A stretch of 64,000 nt of DNA from JAUIJL01 sp965366625 (lineage in GTDB: Bacteria > Acidobacteriota > Thermoanaerobaculia > Multivoradales > J023). The notes under the pieces were generated by a model that ran no database searches, was not told where the DNA came from, and saw nothing but the letters and a program-made list of their open reading frames with translations. Of the stretch, positions 7,375 through 16,838 are shown one piece after another (positions within the stretch are counted from its first letter, which is position 1; each line of letters starts with the position of its first letter). Location of the stretch: NCBI GenBank assembly GCA_965366625.1, contig CBDUGP010000010.1, forward strand, positions 1 to 64,000, in the 5' to 3' direction. The translations under genes were made by a program, and so were the position numbers.

Positions 7375-8922
7375 ATGACGACCCCGACGGACCCCCGCCG
7401 CGCAGCCGGCGTTCTGCTACATCCCACTGCCTTGCCGGGAACCTGGGGCTCGGGTGATTTCGGTTTTGAAGCGGAAGGATTTCTCGATTGGGCGGCCGAG
7501 GCGGGATTCAGTCTTTGGCAAATCCTGCCCGTTGGGCCGCCGGCCGGGGGTCATTCTCCCTATACCTGCCTTTCTGCCTTCGCCATCAACCCCATGCTGA
7601 TTTCCATCGACCGCTTGGTCGATGAAGGGCTGTTGTCCCCTGACGACGTGCAATCCTTTCGCATCGAAGCGACAGCGCCATTTGGAACGGCACCACAGTG
7701 CGATTGGCAGCGGGCTGCTGAGACTCGAAACCCCTTGCTGCGCCTGGCGTTCGAACGTTTTCGCCAATCCTCTTCCGACCTTCAGGAGGAGATTCAACGT
7801 TTTTCGCAAGAGCCTCTACAGGAGCCTTGGCTGGAGGATTGGTGCCTATTCTCGGCCCTACGCCGACAGGTCGGCGCTTCGGGCTGGTGGACGTGGGAGC
7901 CCGGTTTGGCCCGGCGACACCCGGAGGCCTTGGCAGCGGCTCGACACCAGCATAAAGATGCAATCGACTTTGAGCGCTTTCTTCAGTTCATCGCCCACCG
8001 CCAGTGGCAGCGGATCCGAAAAGCAGCCGCGGATCGAGGCATCCAAATTCTCGGCGACCTACCGATTTACGTAGCCCATGACAGCGCCGATGTTTGGGCC
8101 CACCCAGAACTCTTTGAACTCGATGAGCAAGGCCGGCCGACCCGAGTCGCCGGCGTGCCGCCGGATTATTTCAGCGAGGACGGACAGCTCTGGGGCAACC
8201 CCCTCTATCGCTGGGATGTGATGGAAGAGCGAGGATTCGATTGGTGGATCGACCGGCTCAGGACCAACCTCGGCATCGCAGATCAGGTGCGCTTGGACCA
8301 TTTCCGGGCCTTCGCTGGATATTGGGTGGTCGACGCCGGTGCAGAAAACGCCAAAGACGGCCAGTGGATGAGTGGGCCCGGCGAGAAGATCTTCCGCGCG
8401 TTGACCGAAGCGATCGGCGCTCCGTTGCCGCTGGTGGCCGAGGACTTGGGCGATATCAGCGAGGACGTTCACCAATTGCGTCACACGACCGGCTTGCCCT
8501 GTATGCGGGTCCTACAATTCGGATTTGAACTCAAAGACAGCGAGCACGCACCTCACCGACTCACCGAGGACACGCTGCTCTACACGGGAACCCACGACAA
8601 CGACACCACCCTGGGATGGTATTGGGGCTCGAGTGACGAGACTCGCAATCTCGTTCGGTGTTATTCCGGCGGCAGCGACCCCACGGCGGTCGACGATTTG
8701 ATTCGGTTGGCGTATACATCCGTGGCTCGATGGGCTGTCCTGCCCATGCAAGACATTCTCCACCTCGGAAGCGAGGCTCGTTTCAATACGCCCGGAATCG
8801 CCGAAGGCAATTGGGGCTGGCGACTGCCGAGTCTGCCCGACCCTGGGATGACAGGCAAATTCAGATGGCTGGCTGAGATCAGCGGAAGGCTCCGAACCGA
8901 GACCTACGAACCCGAGCAGTGA
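7375..8922 (+). CDS. malQ: 4-alpha-glucanotransferase (amylomaltase)
   Basis: A 515-residue GH77 enzyme that transfers alpha-1,4-glucan segments between maltodextrins in the cytoplasm, in glycogen and maltodextrin turnover. The N-terminal GVLLHPTALPG and LPVGPP, and SPYTCLSAFAINP, are GH77 signatures. The catalytic triad is visible as nucleophile Asp308 (VRLDHFRAF), acid/base Glu356 (VAEDLGDI) and stabiliser Asp408 (GTHDNDTT). Its length is normal for compact bacterial amylomaltases. GAGGAG lies just upstream of the ATG. No other maltodextrin genes adjoin it. Pieces of this gene and its leader are repeated at 3719-3810. Confidence 0.95.
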   Translation: MTTPTDPRRAAGVLLHPTALPGTWGSGDFGFEAEGFLDWAAEAGFSLWQILPVGPPAGGHSPYTCLSAFAINPMLISIDRLVDEGLLSPDDVQSFRIEATAPFGTAPQCDWQRAAETRNPLLRLAFERFRQSSSDLQEEIQRFSQEPLQEPWLEDWCLFSALRRQVGASGWWTWEPGLARRHPEALAAARHQHKDAIDFERFLQFIAHRQWQRIRKAAADRGIQILGDLPIYVAHDSADVWAHPELFELDEQGRPTRVAGVPPDYFSEDGQLWGNPLYRWDVMEERGFDWWIDRLRTNLGIADQVRLDHFRAFAGYWVVDAGAENAKDGQWMSGPGEKIFRALTEAIGAPLPLVAEDLGDISEDVHQLRHTTGLPCMRVLQFGFELKDSEHAPHRLTEDTLLYTGTHDNDTTLGWYWGSSDETRNLVRCYSGGSDPTAVDDLIRLAYTSVARWAVLPMQDILHLGSEARFNTPGIAEGNWGWRLPSLPDPGMTGKFRWLAEISGRLRTETYEPEQ

Positions 8923-9375
8923 CTAACCGACCCGGATCCCAGGATCTCGTCAGCGATCGGCGATCAGCTGACGATGCTCCAATACTTGATGGTCTCCTGC
9001 GGGGTTTTCAACAATGAATCTCTCATGGGGTGCTCCAAATCAAAACGGACGGCTCGAGGCCCTGGGCCAGGCCCTGGGTCCTTGCCACCAAAAGTTGATG
9101 TCGCCGAAGCGACAGGCAATAGAATGGCTAGTCTGGACAGCAAGGTTTGTGCCGGCGTCATGTCACCTCGACATTCGATCCAATGCCCAGGCAAAAGAAT
9201 AGGGATCAAGGATCGAGCCCAGGGGTCTTGCCCGCAAGACGTCAAAATACCTTCCCCGAACTCATTTAGAGCCCACGGAGCTCTCGCTCTTGAGAAAGCA
9301 AGATTCTCAACTCTGAGAACGCCTGGCCCAGCAGGTGTCTTGGGAGCGTTGGCCTAGCGGGCCGTTTGAACGCCG
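8923..9375. other. Intergenic region between malQ and the convergent nuclease gene
   Basis: Both flanking genes converge here. I see a 12-bp direct repeat (AGGCCCTGGGYC at about 9057-9079) and no gene, tRNA or clear terminator. A 127-codon open frame (8974-9357) has no start signal or protein-like composition. Confidence 0.4.
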
Positions 9376-11100
9376 CTACCAGAATACCTTCAGAATCTGG
9401 GTGGGGACTCCGCTTTGATTCAGAAAATCGATCCACGCCCCCTGCTCGGGTCGAAGCTGATCCCCGGGACCTTTGACCTCCAAGAGTTCGAAGCCGACAG
9501 GTGAGTCTGGAGCTTCCACGAGGAGATCGGGCAGACCCCGACGGTACCGGCGCAGGTGACGGCTCAAACGATCGCAGAAAATTGCCAGGGTCGCGCCCGA
9601 AACCCGATCGAGGGCAAAGTTCAAGGGCCCTTCGAATTCAGGATGCCAGGGTACCAAGGCGTTGGCGATCCCCGACTTGGCCTGAAAGACCGGCCACAGC
9701 CGACGTCTGAGATCGGTCTCCTGCTCCAACTCCTCCAAACGTCGGGTAATGCTCGCCTGCCTCCGAGTCCGGAACTCGGGCCGGTTGAGGTCCCATGGCC
9801 CGGTTTGGAAGGGGTGGTGGAAGACCCCGGGGACCGGCTCGAAGACCACATCCCAAAAAGCCAATCCGAACAGGCTGCGCCAAAGCCAGTTCTCAGAAAA
9901 GATCCCTTTCCTCCCTTGCTCGGCCAAGGCTTCTAAGGTCGCCGCTTCCACGGACCGATCCGGACGTTGGATTTTGAGCTCTTGGGTGGGTCGACGGCTA
10001 CGCTTCCAGGGCGTTCGGGTCAGCCCGAGCTTTTTCTTCACCCGATGCTCAAAGAAGGGCACGAATCCTGTTTCGGTTTCGTCGAGCGGCGAATCCGCCA
10101 TCTCACGGCATAGGTTCAAGGCTTCTTGAAATCTACCCAGCTGCTCGAGGGCGCGGCACCGACGCTCCCGCGCCGGAGGGCGACGGGCCTGGGCATAGAG
10201 TTCTACAGCCTCGGCTTGTCGAGCCTCTCTTTCCAGCTGCCGCGCCACGCGGATCAGGATCCCATCCGCTTGTCGACGAGCCACCGGACGCAAGGCTTCG
10301 GACTGCCTGCTGACCTCTGCCGCCAGCCCCAAGGCGTCCTCGGATCGACCTTCTTCCAACAGCACATAAACCTGCTGCCGAACCAAGCGCAGATTGAACG
10401 CCTGATCGACTTCGCCCCGATCTTGAAACAGCCGGTGCTCTCGGCTCAGGGGATAGCTCTCGTAGCGGACGATGCCTAAATCACTGATCACAAATTCGCT
10501 GAAATCTTGGCCGAGATTGCCGAAGAAGAGCAGGCGGAAGAGGAGCAGCCGCTCGGCGTGCAGGGGCCGCCAAATCTCGTAGTCGGCCCAGAGTCGACGG
10601 CGGGTTTCAGCTTGGGTTTCGGGCGCCAGCAAGAGTTCCACCAGCTCACCCCTCTTGAGCTTCTTGGCCGCCGAGGCCGACAGCCTTCCGAGTTCCACCA
10701 CCAGCTCGATCAGCTCCGGACGACGTAGAACAGCCAACCCTTCTTCCAGCGGCGAATCCTCGGCGCCGTCCAAGAATCCGGCTTCGAGCAGCCGGTGGGC
10801 CGCCAAAGGCAAGTCGTCAATTTCGTCATAGCTCAGGAGATCCCGCCGAAAGCAGGGACCGCGGCGCAAGATCAGTCGAACATAGAGGCGCTTTGCCCCT
10901 TCGGCGAGTCGGCTGAAACCCTGAGCATAGGCGGTCTCTTCTTCGGTCAACAGGTCGCCGTACCGGCTTGTGACCGTATCCAAGACCTGCTCGAAGTTGC
11001 GCACGTAGTAGCCCGCTTCCAACTCGGGTGGCGCTTGGGCCGCTGAAACCTCCCGGGGCGCGGGATGGACATCCGAAGAACTCGACATGGACCGGAGCAT
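9376..11100 (-). CDS. FAN1-like structure-specific nuclease (VRR-NUC domain)
   Basis: About 574 residues with a C-terminal VRR-NUC nuclease domain. The motif runs from PDLLVEA through LEVKGPGDQLRPEQGAWI, giving the Asp, the Glu-x-Lys and the Gln of the PD-(D/E)xK fold. The upstream helical region, with LLRRPELIELVVELGRLSASAAKKLKRGEL, resembles the SAP-like and TPR-like parts of FAN1, which cuts 5' flaps and processes interstrand crosslinks. The large central VRR domain (WRSLFGLAFWDVVFEPVPGVF, HPFQTGPWDL) supports FAN1 rather than a phage VRR-NUC protein. The start is uncertain: ATG at 11098-11100 or 11086-11088, with an open GTG at 11205. It is divergent from the TonB receptor and probably an independent DNA repair gene. 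Confidence 0.8.
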   Translation of the reverse strand: MLRSMSSSSDVHPAPREVSAAQAPPELEAGYYVRNFEQVLDTVTSRYGDLLTEEETAYAQGFSRLAEGAKRLYVRLILRRGPCFRRDLLSYDEIDDLPLAAHRLLEAGFLDGAEDSPLEEGLAVLRRPELIELVVELGRLSASAAKKLKRGELVELLLAPETQAETRRRLWADYEIWRPLHAERLLLFRLLFFGNLGQDFSEFVISDLGIVRYESYPLSREHRLFQDRGEVDQAFNLRLVRQQVYVLLEEGRSEDALGLAAEVSRQSEALRPVARRQADGILIRVARQLEREARQAEAVELYAQARRPPARERRCRALEQLGRFQEALNLCREMADSPLDETETGFVPFFEHRVKKKLGLTRTPWKRSRRPTQELKIQRPDRSVEAATLEALAEQGRKGIFSENWLWRSLFGLAFWDVVFEPVPGVFHHPFQTGPWDLNRPEFRTRRQASITRRLEELEQETDLRRRLWPVFQAKSGIANALVPWHPEFEGPLNFALDRVSGATLAIFCDRLSRHLRRYRRGLPDLLVEAPDSPVGFELLEVKGPGDQLRPEQGAWIDFLNQSGVPTQILKVFW

Positions 11101-11252
11101 AACAACGGAAATCCCTGTCGACAGTCTTTCCTGCCCGGCTGTCTTAAGACCACCTTCGAACAGCCCGCCCCGAATGCGGCCGGGTTGATTGACTCGATCT
11201 AGCACGTCGTAGAGAATCGCCGAAACCCCTATCCCTATCTAGGAGACTCGGT

Positions 11253-13679
11253 ATGCAGACCCCCGTAAACCAAGCTGTCCTGACCGGCTTGATCGTGCTC
11301 GCGACGAGCTTTGCCGTGCCGCTTCAGGCCCAGGATGCCGAAAGCCAAGAGCCGGCGGTATCGAAAGAGGCCGCCTTTGATGAAGAAGTCACCGTCACTG
11401 CCCGAAAGCGGGAAGAGACCATCCAAGACGTGCCCTTCTCGGTGGTCGCGACCACCGAGGAGATCCTGCGCGACCGTGGTGCCACCACGATCGAAGACGT
11501 GTCGGCCAACGTCGCCGGATTCAGCGTGCAGAACCTCGGCCCGGGCCAAAGCCAGGTCGCCATGCGCGGTGTTTCCGCCGGCCAGATCGTTCGCGATCAA
11601 CCCGGCGTCAAAGAGCAAGTTGGTGTTTACCTCGACGAATCGGTCATTTCGTTGTCCCTCTTCACCCCGGACATCGATCTCTTCGACATGAATCGCGTCG
11701 AGGTGCTGCGCGGCCCCCAAGGCACCCTATTCGGATCCGGCTCGTTGTCGGGCACGGTCCGTTACATCAGCAACCAGCCGAAGCTCGGGATATCCGAGAC
11801 CTCCGGTGAATTCTCCGCCAACTTCATCGACGACGGTGAGTTCGGCGGCGACGCCAAAATCGTGACCAATGTGCCGTTGGGTGAGAACGCGGCCATGCGC
11901 ATCGCCGCTTACTACACCAAAATGGGCGGTTTCATGGACGCGGTGCAACCGGATTTGAGCGTCAATGAAGACGTCAACAGCGGTGATCGCACGGGCGTGC
12001 GTTGGTCGTTCCGCATCGAGCCCAACGAGCGGCTGACCATCACCCCGCGCTTGATCTACCAAGAAGTCACCGCTGACGGTTGGAATCGCATCGACGCCTA
12101 TAACATTCTCGGCAACCCCTTCACCACGACTCGACCCGCGGTGAATCTCGGTGAACGCGAGCAATTCACCCAATTCGAAGAGCCGTTCACCGACGAGTTT
12201 CTGCTCGCCGACCTGAATATCGCCTACGACTTCGGCGAAGTGACCCTCACTTCCGTCACGTCTTACACGGATCGTGACGTCTTGGTGGTGCGTGACGCCA
12301 CCGCCCTTACAGCCAGCATCACCGGCGGCTCGATCGGCCTGCCGGAAAATGTCTACACCCTCGACGGCCCGTTGGACGACGGCACCACTGCCGAGGTCTT
12401 GACCCAAGAGCTGCGCCTTTCCGGCGGCAACGACAAGTTGGACTGGGTGGCCGGTCTCTTTTACAGCACCACCAAACGCGACTACAACCAAAGCCTCTTG
12501 GTCACCGGTTTCGAGGATCTCACCGGTATTCCCACTGCGGGCCTGCGCGCTCCGAGGGACGTGCTCTTCTTCTCCGACCTGAGCTACGACCTGGACCAAA
12601 CCGCCCTCTTCGGCGAGGTGACCTACGCCTTCTCCGACAAATTCGATCTCACCGTTGGCGCCCGCTGGTATGACTTCGAAGAGGATCGCGACCAAGTCTT
12701 CGACGGCATCTTCGGCAACGACAACACCGGCACCGACCTGGTTTCGACCCCAGGGTCAACTTCCGCCGACGGCTTCGCGCCGCGTTTGATCGCCAGCTAC
12801 AAGATGAATGAGAACACCCAGCTCAACGCTCAGGTGTCCAAGGGTTTCCGTCTCGGCGGCATCAACGATCCGCTCAACACGCCCCTTTGCACCCCCGAGG
12901 ACCTGATCACCTTCGGTGGCCGCGACACCTGGGAAGACGAAGAGCTGTGGAATTATGAGGTCGGCATTAAAACCACCACCATGGGTGGACGTGGGACCTT
13001 CAACCTGGCCGTCTTCCACATGGACATCGAGAACCTGCAGGCGACCGTCACCGCGGGCTCTTGTTCCTCCCGGGTGGTCTTCAACGTGCCGGAGGCCCGC
13101 TCCCAGGGCATCGAGCTGGAGTGGACGGCGCAGCTGACCCACTTCTTCGATGTCGCGCTTTCTGCCAGCTACAACGACTCGGAGCTGAGTTCCAGCCTGA
13201 CCTCCACCGATGCCAACGGCAACGTCACCATCGTGTCCGGTATCCAGGAAGGCAATCGTCTGCCGACCGTTCCCGAGGTGCAAATCGCCGCCGCAGGTAA
13301 TTACCGTTGGGAGATGCAAGACGGCTGGGCGGGTTATTTCAGCGGCGTCTACCAACACGTGGGCTCTCGCTTTACCCAAATCGGCGACCAAGCCGCCGGT
13401 TTCGGTACCGTGAATCTGCTGGCGTTTTCGCCCAACGACATCGGCGGTCCCCTGACCCAAACGACCTTCAACTTCGATCCGGAGCTGCCGGCCTACGACA
13501 TCGTCAACCTGCGTCTCGGTTTCTTGAATGAGAAATACGACGTTTCGTTCTACGTCAAGAACGTAACCGACGAACGCGCCCTGCTGGCCCTCGACCAAGA
13601 ACGTGGCACGTTGGCTCGGGTAAGTTATTTGACCAACCAACCCCGGACCTTCGGAGTGACTTCGCGGATCAAATTCTGA
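11253..13679 (+). CDS. TonB-dependent outer-membrane receptor
   Basis: An 808-residue outer-membrane active transporter. Residues 1-26 are a signal peptide (...LQAQDAES). EEVTVTARKREE at ~44-55 is a TonB box followed by the plug domain (~55-165: IQDVPFSVVATTEEIL, VEVLRGPQGTLFGSGSLSGTVRYIS). The rest is a 22-strand barrel with many aromatic-ended strands and ends ...FGVTSRIKF, a C-terminal Phe that suits BAM recognition. AGGAG precedes the ATG by 8 bases. No periplasmic binding protein, SusD or siderophore gene is adjacent, so the ligand cannot be named; the plug style resembles proteobacterial general TonB receptors. A strong terminator follows, so the gene is monocistronic. Confidence 0.92.
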   Translation: MQTPVNQAVLTGLIVLATSFAVPLQAQDAESQEPAVSKEAAFDEEVTVTARKREETIQDVPFSVVATTEEILRDRGATTIEDVSANVAGFSVQNLGPGQSQVAMRGVSAGQIVRDQPGVKEQVGVYLDESVISLSLFTPDIDLFDMNRVEVLRGPQGTLFGSGSLSGTVRYISNQPKLGISETSGEFSANFIDDGEFGGDAKIVTNVPLGENAAMRIAAYYTKMGGFMDAVQPDLSVNEDVNSGDRTGVRWSFRIEPNERLTITPRLIYQEVTADGWNRIDAYNILGNPFTTTRPAVNLGEREQFTQFEEPFTDEFLLADLNIAYDFGEVTLTSVTSYTDRDVLVVRDATALTASITGGSIGLPENVYTLDGPLDDGTTAEVLTQELRLSGGNDKLDWVAGLFYSTTKRDYNQSLLVTGFEDLTGIPTAGLRAPRDVLFFSDLSYDLDQTALFGEVTYAFSDKFDLTVGARWYDFEEDRDQVFDGIFGNDNTGTDLVSTPGSTSADGFAPRLIASYKMNENTQLNAQVSKGFRLGGINDPLNTPLCTPEDLITFGGRDTWEDEELWNYEVGIKTTTMGGRGTFNLAVFHMDIENLQATVTAGSCSSRVVFNVPEARSQGIELEWTAQLTHFFDVALSASYNDSELSSSLTSTDANGNVTIVSGIQEGNRLPTVPEVQIAAAGNYRWEMQDGWAGYFSGVYQHVGSRFTQIGDQAAGFGTVNLLAFSPNDIGGPLTQTTFNFDPELPAYDIVNLRLGFLNEKYDVSFYVKNVTDERALLALDQERGTLARVSYLTNQPRTFGVTSRIKF

Positions 13680-13706
13680 TCCCTCGGGCCTCGGCTCGTT
13701 GAAATA

Positions 13707-13739
13707 GAAAAGGACCGGCTTCGGCCGGTCCTTTTCTTT
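13707..13739 (+). terminator. Rho-independent terminator of the TonB receptor gene
   Basis: A perfect 12-bp stem (AAAAGGACCGGC / GCCGGTCCTTTT) around a TTCG-type loop, followed by a T-rich run. It lies 28 bp after the stop codon. Confidence 0.9.
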
Positions 13740-13769
13740 GTGGCAATTAGGGACGAGAACGTCTCTATT

Positions 13770-13847
13770 GCCTACTTCTCTACTGCCAAAGTTCCTACTG
13801 CCAACGTTCCTACTGCCAAAGTTCCTACTGCCAACGTTCCTACTGGA
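13770..13847. repeat. 15-bp tandem repeat reaching into the prfC stop codon
   Basis: Imperfect tandem copies of a 15-bp unit (TTCCTACTGCCAAAG alternating with TTCCTACTGCCAACG, so a 30-bp higher period). At least four good units follow degenerate ones. The last unit contains the prfC stop codon (TAG, minus strand, 13840-13842). The unit length is a multiple of three and the plus strand stays open, but the resulting LLPTF/LLPKF peptide is low-complexity and unlikely to be a gene. Confidence 0.8.
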
Positions 13848-15438
13848 CCTGTTCGCGGGTCTTCATGAAACGGACTTGGGGCCAATCCTGCTCAGCGCAG
13901 GTCAGCTGCCAGGCGGACTTCGCTAGGTAAACAGGAAGATCGTGGTGGTCGTCGGCGACTTGCAGGTCGTTGCGCGCTTCGAACGCCTTTAGGTCTTTGG
14001 GGTCCTCGGCGTCGATCCAGCGGGCGGTATTAAAGGGCGTCGACTCGAAACGCACTGGAATGTTGTATTCCGTGCGGATTCGGTCGGCCAGCACTTCGAA
14101 CTGCAAGGAACCCGCCACGCCGACGATCCAATCCGAGCTCATGCGGGTCTTTAAGATCAAAGCGGCTCCCTCTTCCGCCAACTGCGAAAGAGCGCGGCCG
14201 AGGTGTTTGGCGCGCATGGGATCGTCTGCCCGGACTCGCTGCAAAAGCTCGGGAGCGAAACTCGGGATGCCCGTGAAGTGGAGATCCTCGCCTTCGGTCA
14301 AGGCATCGCCGATGTGCAAATTACCGTGGTTCGGCATGCCGATAATGTCGCCGGCGAAAGCCTGCTCCGCCAGCTCCCGGTCCTGGGCCAAGAACAGCAC
14401 GGGATTGTGCATGTTGAGCGTTTTTCCCGAACGGGGGTGATGCAACTTCATGCCCCGCTCGAACTCCCCTGAGCAAAGACGGATAAACGCCAAGCGATCA
14501 CGATGTTTGGGATCCATATTCGCTTGGATCTTGAAGACGAAACCCGTCACGTTGTCTTCGGCGGGTTCGACTTGCCGCTCGGCGGTGGGCTGGGGTCTCG
14601 GCGGCGGGGCCATGTCGACCAGCGCGTCGAGTAGGGTTTGAACGCCGAAGTTATTCAGCGCGGATCCGAAGTAAACGGGCGTGAGATTGCCTTCCAAATA
14701 CGAAGCCGGGTTGAATTCCGCGCATAGGCCGCGGGCCATCTCCACTTCGTCCCGCAGTCGGCCGGCTTGACCCACGTCCAAATGCTCGTCGATCTGCGGA
14801 TCGTCCAGGCCTTGGCAAACCAACCCCTCGGTCTTGCGCTCTTTGTCCCGCGCCGTGGACCGATTCATCAACATCAGCTGCTCGTTGAGCAAGTCGTAGG
14901 AACCTCGAAAGGTCTTGCCCATGCCGATCGGCCAGCTGCCCGGCGTGACTTCCAACTGCAGCTCTTGCTCGACCTGGTCTAAAAGCTCAAAAGGGTCCAT
15001 GCCCTCGCGGTCGAGCTTGTTGACGAAGGTGATGATCGGCACGTCCCGCATACGACAGACCTCGAACAGCTTACGGGTCTGACCCTCGATGCCTTTGGCC
15101 GAGTCCAAGACCATGACCGCTGAATCGACCGCCGTCAGGGTTCGATAGGTATCTTCCGAGAAATCCTCGTGACCCGGGGTGTCCAGGAGATTGAACGTAC
15201 AGTCGCCATAGTCGAAAGTCATCACCGACGACGTGACCGAAATGCCACGTTCTTTCTCCACCTTCATCCAGTCGGATCTCGCGCGCCGGCGCTCTCCGCG
15301 AGCTTTGACCGCACCCGCGAGCTGAATCGCCCCACCGTAAAGCAAGAGCTTTTCGGTCAGGGTCGTTTTACCCGCGTCGGGGTGGGAAATAATGGCAAAG
15401 GTGCGACGCCGGGCAATGGCATCCTGGATCCGACTCAT
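13840..15438 (-). CDS. prfC: Peptide chain release factor 3
   Basis: A 532-residue translational GTPase (RF3) that recycles RF1/RF2 from the ribosome after peptide release. The start at MSRIQDAIARRRTFAIISH gives the usual length (E. coli RF3 has 529 residues); the frame is open 25 codons further upstream without conserved sequence. The G1 P-loop is HPDAGKTT (~19-26), the switch I region contains ERGISVTSSVM, G3 is DTPGHEDF and G4 is NKLD. The LAGAVKARG segment near 41-49 is typical of RF3. The C-terminal domains contain FVFKIQANMDPKHRDRLAF and LQFEVLADRI, as expected. A tandem repeat overlaps its stop codon. Confidence 0.95.
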   Translation of the reverse strand: MSRIQDAIARRRTFAIISHPDAGKTTLTEKLLLYGGAIQLAGAVKARGERRRARSDWMKVEKERGISVTSSVMTFDYGDCTFNLLDTPGHEDFSEDTYRTLTAVDSAVMVLDSAKGIEGQTRKLFEVCRMRDVPIITFVNKLDREGMDPFELLDQVEQELQLEVTPGSWPIGMGKTFRGSYDLLNEQLMLMNRSTARDKERKTEGLVCQGLDDPQIDEHLDVGQAGRLRDEVEMARGLCAEFNPASYLEGNLTPVYFGSALNNFGVQTLLDALVDMAPPPRPQPTAERQVEPAEDNVTGFVFKIQANMDPKHRDRLAFIRLCSGEFERGMKLHHPRSGKTLNMHNPVLFLAQDRELAEQAFAGDIIGMPNHGNLHIGDALTEGEDLHFTGIPSFAPELLQRVRADDPMRAKHLGRALSQLAEEGAALILKTRMSSDWIVGVAGSLQFEVLADRIRTEYNIPVRFESTPFNTARWIDAEDPKDLKAFEARNDLQVADDHHDLPVYLAKSAWQLTCAEQDWPQVRFMKTREQVQ

Positions 15439-15594
15439 AATGTTCTCGTCATGTTGGCAATCGAAAGCGGTTGGGAGCGCCCCGTGGGCAGGGTCGACGC
15501 TCGTCCCCCGCAACCAGGCGGGCGACGGGCGGAGAGTAGCAGATTTCCCGCAGATTGGGCCTATTGGGCCATCCGGGACCGCCTAATGAACCAC

Positions 15595-16629
15595 CTAGTG
15601 AACCGAAGCGCCGTAGACTTTTTCGCCCGCCTCAACCTTCAAGGCCAGCCGATTCTCAGGGGTCGGCAAGGGGCAGGTCGCGAAGGGAGTGAACACACAG
15701 GGCGGATTGTAGGCGCGGTTGAAATCCACCACCAGCTCGCCTTCTGAGCCGGTGTCACCGGCCTCGAATTGGGCATAGACGAATCGCCCCCCGCCGTAGG
15801 TGCTCTCGGCATTGGTTTGATCGCCGAAAACGAACCACACTTCCGATGGATCGCCGGTCTCGAAAGCGTCGAGTTCGAAAGTTCGGCCGTCTTTTTCGAA
15901 CGTCACCCGGCCGGGCGAACCCATTTCGCTCACGGTACCCAGGGCGGTAGGGATCTCTAGACGTTTGGGCTCGTCGCGGGGAACGTAGTGGGTCTCGATT
16001 CGCCAGTCCCAGGAAACCGGGAACCGCTCGATGTCGGTAAAATTCCGCCGCACGTCGCTGGCGCTGTCTTTGATCCGGACGCCGAGCAGGCCGTCTCGAT
16101 CGATCACGAAAAAGCTGACGGTGTCGACTTCGACCACGGTCGGCTCCCCTTGGGCGTCGGTGGCGAGCGGCAGAGATTGAGGACCTGCGAAACGCTCGCC
16201 CGCGACTTCGATGGACTGTCCCTCGGCCAGCTCGAGGGTCACGCTCGATCCGTCCGCTGTCTCAGCCATCCGTAGGGACCCCAGTTGGCCAGGCACCGCA
16301 GCGGGCAAGGTCACGGCGCTGCCGGCCTCACTGCCCACTGAATTCTCACCGCTCTCCAACCACGTCAGGCCCACCAACGTCAGCCAGCCGTCATCCTTTT
16401 TCAAGCCGGCAAGGCGTTGTTCGTGCCAGGCCTCAACCTCTGACCGGTGACGATCCAATGCTTCTGGACTCGCAGACTCCGCGCTCACGGTGGCACCCTC
16501 CTTGGGGTCCGGGGTTCGGCAACAACCTACCCAACCCAACATCAAAAGGCTCAAGGCAAAGGCGGCAACCACTTGCCCCGAGGCTCGGTGGTCCATGGAC
16601 CGCTGCCGAATCTCAATTTGGTTCATCAC
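15595..16629 (-). CDS. DUF1684 family lipoprotein
   Basis: A 344-residue predicted lipoprotein. A hydrophobic N-terminus (VVAAFALSLLMLGWVGCC) ends in a lipobox with Cys near 36. The mature part matches the DUF1684 pattern: HEQRLAGLKKDDGWLTLVGL near the start of the domain, and FNRAYNPPCVFTPFATCPLP near the C-terminus. The latter is the family's most conserved stretch. The biochemical role of DUF1684 is not established; the family is common in Actinobacteria, Bacteroidetes and Acidobacteria. It is transcribed divergently from typA and ends 157 bp before the prfC start. Confidence 0.85.
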   Translation of the reverse strand: MMNQIEIRQRSMDHRASGQVVAAFALSLLMLGWVGCCRTPDPKEGATVSAESASPEALDRHRSEVEAWHEQRLAGLKKDDGWLTLVGLTWLESGENSVGSEAGSAVTLPAAVPGQLGSLRMAETADGSSVTLELAEGQSIEVAGERFAGPQSLPLATDAQGEPTVVEVDTVSFFVIDRDGLLGVRIKDSASDVRRNFTDIERFPVSWDWRIETHYVPRDEPKRLEIPTALGTVSEMGSPGRVTFEKDGRTFELDAFETGDPSEVWFVFGDQTNAESTYGGGRFVYAQFEAGDTGSEGELVVDFNRAYNPPCVFTPFATCPLPTPENRLALKVEAGEKVYGASVH

Positions 16630-16838
16630 GGTCCTCTTTCATCACATTCCATTCCGATCCAGCCCGAATCCTAACCCGGATTTCTCGTCGACCTTCGTTC
16701 CTGCGCAAAATCCCAGATCTTGCCCACCGTCGCGGCCCGTGGTACGTTGCGCCTCCCACCGCGGCCGATCCGATCCGCCGCCTTCCTTCGAAGATTCCGA
16801 CAGCTCCGAGACTCCTTTGCCGCTCCTGGAGGCCCACC

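Noticed and set aside
8974..9357. 127-codon frame after malQ
   Set aside because: No ribosome-binding site, unusual composition, no recognisable motif; more likely a convergent intergenic region.
11727..12695. Minus-strand open frame opposite the TonB receptor
   Set aside because: Its composition mirrors the receptor codons and it has no start signal or domain; the receptor on the plus strand is clear.
13738..13926. Small plus-strand frame of LLPTF/LLPKF repeats
   Set aside because: It is a translation of the 15-bp tandem repeat and the prfC antisense; no ribosome-binding site, and the terminator lies at its start.
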